Source: Chlorokybus atmophyticus (taxonomy: Eukaryota; Streptophyta; Chlorokybophyceae; Chlorokybales; Chlorokybaceae). From it: a DNA stretch of 64,000 nt. Numbering within the stretch: the stretch's first letter is position 1; each line of letters begins with the position of its first letter. The stretch spans positions 1,056,533 to 1,120,532 of the forward strand of contig RHPI01002262.1 of NCBI GenBank assembly GCA_009103225.1, written 5' to 3'. The notes below the pieces were generated by a model. The model searched no databases, was not told the origin of the DNA, and saw nothing but the letters and a program-made list of their open reading frames with translations. Positions 55,697-64,000 of this stretch are shown in pieces. The position numbers and the translations under genes were made by a program.

Positions 55697-57479
55697 AACC
55701 AGCACTAAACAGGCAAGCTGGCACGGTGGGCACTCCTGCTGCACGAGTATAACTTTGAGGTGGATCGGGCAGGCCTGTTTAAGCAGGACGCAAACGGCCT
55801 ATGTCGCAACCCCCACATCAGCACCAACCACGCGACAAGAGCCCGACACGAGTTGGGTCCTGCAGCCGCACCTCCAAGTGTAGCGGCCATGTTCACTGTT
55901 GCTGCGCTACGTTCAAGACGCAAAACCCAGGCCACCGAGGCAGCAGACGATGACGTGCCTTCTCTCAGGCCCACCGTCACCGTCATAGACCCCTTGTTGG
56001 AGGAAGCGCTCGCCGCCGACCCTGAGGTAGACTCTGAGGAGTTGGCACCCACCGACACACGACAGGACATCTGGCTTAATAAGCCATCCCTCGCACTGCT
56101 CCGGACTGGACAATTTTCAGCAGACATGAGCGTGCGTGAGAACAACTGCGTCGATCAACGCATTCAGCGCTATCGCTGGGCCGACGACAAGCTGTATCGA
56201 CGGATACAGAATGAGGACAAGGTGGTCCCAACACCAGCTGCGCGAGCAGGCATCACCGCTGCCCTTCACACCGAGCTCGGACACTTTGGTGTTAAGCGCA
56301 CGGCCAGTCTGGTTGGAATTCAGTACTGGTGGTATGGGGTGCACAAAAAGGTGCGCGAGTTTGTCAGCAATGTGGCATGGTCCGCGCGAGCCTTAACACG
56401 CGCAACGCCACCTTGCATCCCCTCCCCATCTCGGGACTAATCTACCACTGCAGACTGGACATCCTCGGGGACTTATCGCCCTCAGCACGAGGCAATCGCA
56501 ACATCCTCGTCATGATGGAGCACTTCTCCAAGTGGGTAGAGCTGGTGCCCCTGCCCGACGAGAGCAGCGAGGGAGTAGCCCAGGCTTTCCTCTCCCATGT
56601 ACTTGGACGCTTCGGCAGCTGTGCTGAAGTCATTACCAACCAAGGTACGGAGTTCAGTGGAGCCTTCGACAAGCATGGACAGGTGCTTCATCGACCATCG
56701 CCGTACTTCACGCGACCATCCACAAGCCGATGGTCTCGCTGAGCGTACCGTACAAGCCATAAAAAAGGCTTTGCGCAAGTACGTCCTTAACTACGAGAAG
56801 AGCATATGGGATGACCACCTCCAATGGGTAACACTGGGGTACCGGCTGTTTAAGCAGGCAGCATTGCGGGAGTACAACCCGTACTGTGTGATGTTTGAAA
56901 GGCAGCTATTGCTCCCTTTCCGCGCACAGTTGGAGGTCGATAGAGTGGTGGACAATCTTGACAACCCCGGCGAGATGCTGCGTGATCTGATAGCAGCGCG
57001 CTGATCGAGCACACTATCCCCATAGCCTTCAATAACCTGCGCATTGCTCAGCACCGCGACACGCTTTGCTACGAGCGTGTGCGCAGCGGTATCTACAAGG
57101 AGTGCAAATGCCGCTTTCAGCCAGGAGACTTCGTCTACCGCATGGCGACCACACGCGACACCCTCGACACCTCCGTTAGGCGCGCTGTCTATAAGGTATT
57201 GAAGGTGTATCCCACAGGGGTACCGGACCTTCTGGGACAACGATGCGAGCGCATGAAGGACAACATGGTAAACGGCGCGCCCTGTCATCCTCCCCACGTT
57301 GCTGGCTTTGGCAAGATCCAGCACCCGCAACTACTGCAAAGCACCCGCTGCGAAAAAGGTGGCAGTGCCGACAATGACCAGGCGATGCTGTTATGCGAAG
57401 GCAACCAAGGCATGCACTGTTACTGCATTAACCCTCCATTGGACAAGGTGCCGCTGTGGGAGTATTGGTGCGATAACTG
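55697..57479 (+). pseudogene. Ty3/gypsy RNase H end, integrase and PHD finger, right of the 12-kb element
   Basis: It continues the fragment at 43318-43476: NQH-stop-TGKLARWALLLHEY, RNase H end with DANGLCRNPH, then integrase (LHTELGHFGVKRTASLV, LDILGDLSPSARGN, VITNQGTEFSGAF, HPQADGLAERTVQAIKKAL). Frame changes occur near 56390, 56440, 56680 and 57000. The C-terminus (57337-57479) is a degraded PHD finger (MLLCEGNQGMHCYC...YWCDN; one Cys of the first pair is Gly). The 3' LTR probably starts with TGTTGACT at 57562 after the purine tract GTGGGGTGG. Confidence 0.8.
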
Positions 57480-58675
57480 ACGCATCAACGGTCCCCGACA
57501 CAGTCGGTAAAAGCTGAATTCTGAAGCAGGAGGCTACCCCAGAAAATCATGTGGGGTGGCTTGTTGACTGTGTGTACTAAAGCACAGTAGGTACAGTAAG
57601 GAGGAGAGCGTCACTAGCTCTACTACTAATCAGATGCTCACCTAGGTTCATCCCTGAGCATATGCCTATGTCTAGGGGGGTGTATTTGTTTGTGTTGCTC
57701 TAATGCTGCGCGTAGCATCAGCATGCCCACGGCATGGGTGCTCGTCTGCAATGTGCCTGGGACGGTGTAACCCTCGACCATGGCAGGCACGACAGCTGTT
57801 ATGCCAAATACCCTCGCATGCCAGTCCTCCTCGAGCATGCCTACATCCAACCCCAAGCCCGGGCTACCAGCATGAAGACCGCGCGCACCCTAGCCTATTG
57901 CCAGCTACTTTGTACTTCATGTAGCATGTAGCTAGGGCTACTCTACAGACCTCTGTAGGACCCGTGCGTAGCTGATCAGTTAGGAATCTGTTATTAGCTC
58001 ATGTGCTATAGCGAGTCTTGCAGGATTTCTATAGTAGCATACGGCCTCAATGTGACCGTTAGCCTAGTGCCCGCATGGCATCGCACATTCATGATTGACA
58101 TGTATAAGTAGGAAGACATGTCACCAGCCTCGCTAGTGACACTGTGTGTGAGTATTAAGTCTCTAACTTTAACTCTTTAAGAGCTTGCGAAGCGACTTGA
58201 ACTAGAAGCACACCGTCCCGGTTGCATCAATCAGGACATAGCATCTTGGAGTTGCTTGTGCATTCACCTCACTGAACAGTGTAACACATTATCCACTTAT
58301 GTGAAGAACTGTGTATACAGCACTACCTATCGTAGCGGCTTGTTTTCTCACGGTGTCACCCTCTTTGCTCAAGTGAGTGCATCGTATTCCATATTAAATA
58401 GTGCAGTCTGTATCTTGGGATACATTGTCGGGCCTGGCAGGGTCGGGTGCCTCTCCGGGTCGATCCCAACTGTATTGTCATGACAGGGAATGAGGCCAGC
58501 CTGGTGGGCTGTCGATTGTGTAGCTGCACAGTGCGGGAGGCAAAGGATACCCCCCCGCCTGTACCTACTTGTGGTGACAACACATATGATGTTAATGACA
58601 TGTGATACGATGTGGTGCTGCGTGCTCTGAGTAATGAAATGCGTTGCTGATAATGCTACCAAGAGCAAGTCAACA
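57480..58675. other. Facing 3' LTR regions of two gypsy copies, no gene
   Basis: TGTTGAC at 57562 (plus) and at 58675 (minus) each follow a G-rich purine tract, so both 3' LTRs should start here and face each other. The two LTR sequences do not look alike, which points to different subfamilies. LTR ends were not fixed. Confidence 0.4.
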
Positions 58676-58724
58676 AGCCACCCCCCCTGTGAACTGGGGA
58701 AGCCTCTGTTCCAGTGAGCAGCCT

Positions 58725-61700
58725 TCAGCGGGAATGAGGAGGACCATGGATGCGACAGTCCTCACACCAATATGCCTTCAGGGGCACAGTGTCCTTTGGT
58801 GGGTCGAAGCTGTAGCAGTGCATGCCGTTGTTGCACCCGTCACACAACATCATGAGTGCGTCATCGTCGGCACTACCGCACTTCTCGCAACGCTTGCTGC
58901 GACTGGGTCGAGGGTGCTGAACGATGTTGAAGCCTGCGACGTGTGGCAGGTGGCATGGAGCACAGTTCTCCATGTTGTCCTTAAGACGTTCGCCGTTGTT
59001 GCCGAGTAAGTCCAAAACTCCAAAAGGGAACACCTTTAGGACTTTGTAGACGACGCGTTTGACACTGATGTCAAGGGTGTCTTTGGTCTGGGTCATACGG
59101 TAAACGTAGTCGCCCGCCTCGAAGCGACGGCTGCGCTGCTTGTAGAACCCACTGCGGACACGTTCGTAGCGCAGTGTGTCCCGGTGCTGAGCAATGCGGA
59201 GGTTGCCCATGGCCATGGGGATGACGTGCGCGAACAGGTAGGCGCGCTGATGCATGTCGTGCAGCATAGCCACAGGGTCGTCGAGGTTGTCCAGCACGCG
59301 TTCCACTTCCTTCTGAGCGCGGAAGGGGAGCAAGGGTTCCCTACCAAACAGCAGCTGGTATGGGCTGTACATGCGCAAGGAAGCCTGTTTGAAAAGCCGA
59401 TAGCCTAGTGCCATCCAGGGGAGGTAGTCATCTCAGGTGCGTTTCTCGTGGTCGATGACGTACTTGCGCAAGGCCTTCTTGATGGTCTAAACAATACGCT
59501 CCGCCAGTCCATCTGCCTGCGGATGGTCACGAGAGGTCCGCCGGTGGTCGATGTAGGAGCGATCCATCAAGGTGTCGAACTCGCCGCGGGATTCTGCCCC
59601 TTGGTCGGTAATGACTTCAGCACATGAGCCGAAGCGACTGAGCACATGGTCGAGGAACGCCTGAGCGGTTCCCCTGCTGCTTTTATCGGGAAAGGGGACC
59701 AGCTCAACCCACTTGGAGAAGTGTTCGATCATGACGAGGATGTACTTGTTGCCACGAGCTGAGGGTGCCAAATCTCCAAGGATGTCCAGTCCCCACCGGT
59801 AGAACATGCCGGCTATAGGCAGCGGATGAAGCGTGCTGGTATGGGTGTTGAGGCTGGCACGCACAAGGTCGCAATGCTCGCAGCTTGCGACAAGAGTGCG
59901 AACCCGAGTGTGCATGCCATGCCACCAGTATTGGGCACTCACCAAGCTAACGGTGCGCTTGACACCGAAATGACCCAGCTTTGTGTGGAGTGCAGAGATG
60001 ATGCCCTCGCGACGGTGCAGCGCCGGAACCTCTTTGTCATGGATGTGGACACGCCGGAAGACGAGTCCATCCTCCCATCGGTAGTTCTGGCAGCGCTGAC
60101 TGACGCGGTCCCGTTCACGCGCGCTCAGTCCTGCCATATGCTGTCCATGCTGTAGGTAGGCCATGGAGTTCTTGTCCAGCCAGATGTCTTGACGTAGATC
60201 CGCCGCTGGGAGTTGGGCATCATCGGGTGTGGCCTGCTTAGATGTGTCAGTGTCGACAGGGATGAGCGCTGGCATAGTGTCCGATACTGGCATCGCCGGA
60301 ACTGCTCCTGTGATGGTGTCTCGTTCCGAGCGTAGCGCAGCTACGGCAAGCATGGTGGCCACCTGTGGTGGTGGTGCCAACGGACCCAAGTCATGGCGGG
60401 CACCGGTGGCGTTGTTGGTGGAGAGGTGGGGGTTGCGGCTGAGGCCATCCGCGTCCTGGCTGGCCAGGCTTGCCCGATGGGTGATCTCGAAGTCGTACTC
60501 CTGTAGCAGCAAGGCCCACCTGGCCAACTTGCCTGTAAGGTGTTGATTGGTCATGAGCCAGCGCAGCGGCTGGTGGTCGGTGATCAGCGAGAACTGTCTC
60601 CCAAATAGGAAGGGTCTGAAGAAGGAGATGGCCCATACAGCGGCAAGGCACTCGCCCTCGTAACTGCTGTAGTTGGCTTCAGCGCTGTTGTTGCTGCGGT
60701 TGGCGTAGGACACCACCCGTTCCTTCTTGTTATTGTCGAGCTGGACCAAGACAGCACCCATGCCGAGTTTGCTCCAGTCGGTGTGGAGAACAAAGGGCTT
60801 GGTGTAGTCTGGTCGCTGCAGAATGGGGGCTGATGTGAGCTTGTGCTTCAGGTCCTCAAAAGCCTATTGCTATGCCTCCTTCCAGCTCCACTCTGTCTCT
60901 TTCTTGAGGAGTTCGTTGAGGGGGCGCGCCACCTTAGCGAAGTCTTTGACGAACCTCCTGTAGTAGTTGGCGAGGCCAAGGAAGGCACGCAGTCGAGTCA
61001 AATTTGTCGGGGCTGGAATAGATGCCAGAGCCTCCACCTTGGCCTGCTGAACGTATACGCCGTTGGGCACGATCATGTGGCCGAGGTAGGGGACCTTGTG
61101 GGTGAAGAAGTGCACTTGGCGGGGTGCACAGTCATCCCTACTGCCTGAACTCTCCTTAGTACCTCCTCGATGTGGAGGAGATGCTCCTCTGCGGTGTGGC
61201 TGAAGATCAGGATGTCGTCGATGTAGCACCGCGCGAAGGAGCACCCCTTCACGCCTTGTCCATCACGCGCTGGAACTTTGCTGGCGCGTTCTTCAGCCCG
61301 AAAGGCATGACCTTCCAGTGGTACAGCTGCCGGTTGCCCCAAAATGCTGTTTTGTGCTTGTCTTCGGGCTTGATCTCGATCTGGTTGTACCCCTGCTGCA
61401 TGTCCAGAATGCTGAACATGGTACACGAGCCGACGTCGTCAAAGATGCCCTCTGCGGTTGGCATTGGGTACCGATCTTGCTTGGTTTTGTTGTTGAGTGG
61501 GCAATAATCCCCACACATCCGCCGTTGTCCAGTTGCCCTCTGAGTCCTTCTTGAGGGGCATGACTGTGGCGGCAGCGAAGTCGGACGTGGATTCCTCAAT
61601 GAGTCCCGCCTCCAGCAATGCATCGCATCGCTGTTCCACCAAGTCTTCCTCCAACTTGGACAGCTTGTACTGTCTTCTGAACACCGTTTCTTCGTCGACG

Positions 61701-61960
61701 AGGTCGATGTCCATCTGGTACACTGAACACTTGCGCAGCTCCTTGACGTCGAAACTAAACCGAGCCTTCCATTTGTTGAGGAGCACCTCCAACTGTTCCT
61801 TCACAGGTCATGTAGCCAAGGGTCCCATGGCGTGATCCCATGATGTGGCGGTTGCCTTCACAGGGATGTCCTCCACTGTGACTGCTGCCTTCTCCTCCAT
61901 GTGAGCGATCTCTAGGGCGGTGTGGGCCACGACAGCGTCGGCGAGATTGACTCACCCCCC
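58725..61960 (-). pseudogene. Ty3/gypsy pol with C-terminal PHD finger
   Basis: Minus-strand order: RT (FSILDMQQGYNQI near 61415, MPFGLKNAPAKFQRVMD near 61290, YIDD near 61222), RNase H (GAVLVQLDNNKKERVVSYAN near 60750, DADGLSRNPH near 60440), integrase (LHTKLGHFGVKRTVSL near 59975, LDILGDLAPSARGN, VITDQGAES, HPQADGLAERIV) and a PHD finger (CEKCGSADDD...MLCDGCNNGMHCYS...YWCEDC, 58880-58745). RT-RNase H-integrase order makes it Ty3/gypsy. Damage includes stops near 61807, 60870, 59490 and 59433 and frame changes near 61250 and 61130. No clear gag was found. The PHD finger occupies the place where chromoviruses carry a chromodomain. Confidence 0.9.
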
Positions 61961-62826
61961 AGACAGGTGTTCGAGATCCTTGAGAGACACCTGTCGGTCT
62001 TGAATGGCGAAGCAGATTTCTAGTAGCCAAACCATACTATTTTGGTCCATGGCGCGACCTAGGAGTTGCCTCTGTTAACTGTCGATTAGCGCGCAGCTTG
62101 TGATGCTGCCCGGAAAGAAACCCATGGCGCGTTCGCGCTCACGTGCGTTGGGCTCTTCCAGTCGGTTTGTGGTGCGGTCAAAGACCATGCCGTCCCCGCC
62201 ATCTCGGAAAGCATAAGAGCCTAGATATGAGACCATCGTGGGGAGTGCTCTGCGTGGTTCGCCCGGTTGGTTGCATTAATGGAAGTGGGCGTGGTCGTGG
62301 CGAGAGACTGGTTGCGATGTTCTGCCAGCGTCGAGGATGTCATCCACGAACAAGTTGCTGGGACGTGAACTAAGTAGATACTCCGCGGCTGTCAGCTCTT
62401 CCACGGCGGCAAGGTTGGTCCACTTGGCACTGTCATGCGCGAGCATGTAGTGTCATGTGCATGGTGCCCTCGGGGCTGGCGGCATGGATGGACCTTGGGA
62501 TTTCGGCTCTCGTAGCCATTTTACAAGGTTTATGTGTTGGGTTTTTGTTGGGAACTCCTGTTTGGGTCCTCATGGACGTGAGGGAGGTGTGTTCGAGGCG
62601 TATCTACAGTCAGATACCGAGCTGACAGCATATTTGAGTCATTATAGTATCCCGCGCAGCTGTTTTGGAGTTGTGACTTTGAGAAGCCATAACCTACAGT
62701 TGGAGTGGCGGTTTGGCCGTGGGTTGGCGTCAAAAGATGCGTCTTGAAGTGTACTTGAAGAGGATAGGCTTGGATAAGTCTTTCATAACCGTCTACCGTT
62801 ACTTATCAACGCCATCATGACTGTTA
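61961..62826. other. No supported gene
   Basis: It probably includes remains of the 5' part of the gypsy copy. The open frames here (up to 96 codons) look random. No LTR or primer site could be fixed. Confidence 0.4.
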
Positions 62827-63856
62827 CTATGCTGGTGCAGATTGACAGTTAGGGTAGTTGGAGAGTTGGTTGGGCTTGGGCTCAACGGTGGTATATAAGG
62901 CTTTGCTAAAGTCTGGTATCGCGGCAGCCGCTGCTTGTGAGACACCTAGCATCCCTAGCAATCTCGTCTTTGGAATCTTCTGCGCATGGTCAACAAATGC
63001 CGCCGTGAAGAGCTTACGCGTGCTAATGTAGCGATGATGATGTAACTCCTGGGATAGGCGCACAAAGAGACTCAGTCAATACGTGAATTGACATTAGTCA
63101 ACACGTGTAATTGCGCATGCGTTGCAATATGCGTGAACTACCTTGAGCATGTTGGAAAAGTTCATGAAACTCTGATTGTTCACCACGTTACGCCGCAACA
63201 TGATCTCGATGGCCTCTTCGACACCATGCCGTTGCGTGAGCACGTAGGGGAAGGCCTCTTGCACGCTTACAGGGAGCTGCGCCATGATCTTGGCATCATA
63301 ACCAGCAAATGTATGCCCGGTACCGTCTAGTATCAACCATAGCGTGGAGACACGTAAAGTTAGAGTGCGAAAGGTCATCTCGCGTAACAAGCTTGATGAC
63401 GTTCAATACTGAGTGTACTGACATAATACCTTTGCAGCTTTTGCACTTGTAGTCATAACTGTACAGCCAACAAGTCGCGGACAATGTGGTAACCGGCCGC
63501 ACACTCCCACGCCAATTATCACTGTACAGGGGCTTGTCACAGTACGGGCATGGAATCTTCTTCACCTTGTCCGAGCAGAAGATGTGCGGCGCCCAAAACG
63601 TCACTTAAGTCACCGTTGATATGAGCGCGGTACATCACAAGTGTTGCATGCAACTGTCACATGTTTATACCATTGTCCCGCGCGGAATCTGATATGCGCA
63701 CAACTTGAGTGCGCCCAACATCAAGCCTGAGGGGACTGGTAATGTGAAATCAGACCATACATCTATGTCAACCGCTGGGCATGCCCACTCCCCTTTATCG
63801 GCCTGCCAAGTTGCTTGTGGCAATAAAGGCTTTATGCCACGCTTCTCTTCTTCCAC
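62827..63856 (-). CDS. DUF6729-type transposon protein, partial at the right edge
   Basis: Minus-strand exons: about 63604-63430, 63326-63142 and 63048-62827, joined in phase with GT-AG sites and ending at a TAG. The first encodes FWAPHIFCSDKVKKIPCPYC then YKCKSCK, a zinc ribbon like DUF6729; the second reads DGTGHTFAGYDAKIMAQLP...FPYVLTQRHGVEEAIEIML, as in the DNA-element proteins that carry this domain in fungi and protists; the third ends in a basic/Ala-rich helix. An upstream open stretch (63856-63665, PAVDIDVWSDFTLPVPSGL) may be an earlier exon, but the junction is unproven. The short third exon suggests a truncated or alternative C-terminus compared with the long family proteins. Family assignment is from memory. 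Confidence 0.55.
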
Positions 63857-63955
63857 CGTGACCGTCTTGCGCGTGCGCTAAAGACACCAATTCAACACGT
63901 ACTTCTCCGCGGTTGAGGCTTCCTTTGATGAAGCGCCTGTAGCGATTAATGATAC

Positions 63956-63956
<1 letters not shown>

Positions 63957-64000
<44 letters not shown>
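63957..64000. repeat. (TG)n microsatellite at the window edge
   Basis: TG dinucleotides run uninterrupted to the last base; the tract may continue beyond the window. Confidence 0.98.

Noticed and set aside
43318-57479. Two independent gypsy fragments next to two independent palindrome clusters
   Set aside because: The fragments break at the same codon, have the same orientation, and the adjoining ends are inverted repeats of each other; one split copy is simpler, though not proven.
62143-62747. Plus-strand open frames right of the gypsy copy
   Set aside because: No protein-like pattern; probably degraded element sequence.

Overview
The window is nuclear DNA from a eukaryote. Its clearest genes are split by many short GT-AG introns, and it is crowded with transposable elements. 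A conserved gamma-tubulin complex subunit, an extracellular protein with pherophorin-like proline-rich linkers, and abundant GC-rich triplet repeats and (CA)n tracts fit a green alga or a similar protist best. That assignment is inference, not proof.

Layout. Bases 1-6.7 kb: a divergent pair, the first exon of a probable mitochondrial ribosomal protein bS6 (minus) and a gamma-tubulin complex component 6-like gene (plus). 6.7-11.3 kb: non-coding, with AT-rich DNA, tRNA-like relics and one Tigger/pogo-type end. 11.36-16.44 kb: a nine-exon gene for a secreted 1236-residue protein with three ConA-like modules and a beta-propeller. These are the only well-supported host genes.

16.4-41.3 kb is an accessory zone. 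It holds a tandem repeat, a cluster of GGACC/GGTCC palindromes, a small four-exon gene, a Plavaka/CACTA-like transposase, a phage-like cytosine-5 DNA methyltransferase with a Tudor-like N-terminus, a minus-strand set of zinc-finger/OTU-like exons, an 80-bp perfect palindrome, and a plus-strand gene. A Ty1/copia element with 5-bp target duplications sits in an intron of that last gene. The copia element has a half-tRNA primer site and a TTAGGG tract in its leader.

41.3-57.5 kb: satellite-like repeats, then a gypsy fragment cut in two by a 12.2-kb TIR-bounded DNA element (43485-55696). That element carries arrays of palindromic boxes at both ends, a nested Tigger/pogo element, a Tigger-like MITE inside a tRNA-like sequence, and one large decayed gene. 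The gene belongs to a widespread uncharacterised family (DTD and G-x-D-T/Y motifs, cysteine-rich tail). It is the only gene the element does not owe to nested insertions, so it is the best candidate for its mobility protein. 57.5-62 kb: a second gypsy copy in the opposite orientation; both copies end in a PHD finger. 62.8-64 kb: a DUF6729-type transposon gene running off the right edge.

Most mobile-element genes here are broken by one or a few stops or frameshifts, several consistent with C-to-T change. The host genes are intact where they can be followed.
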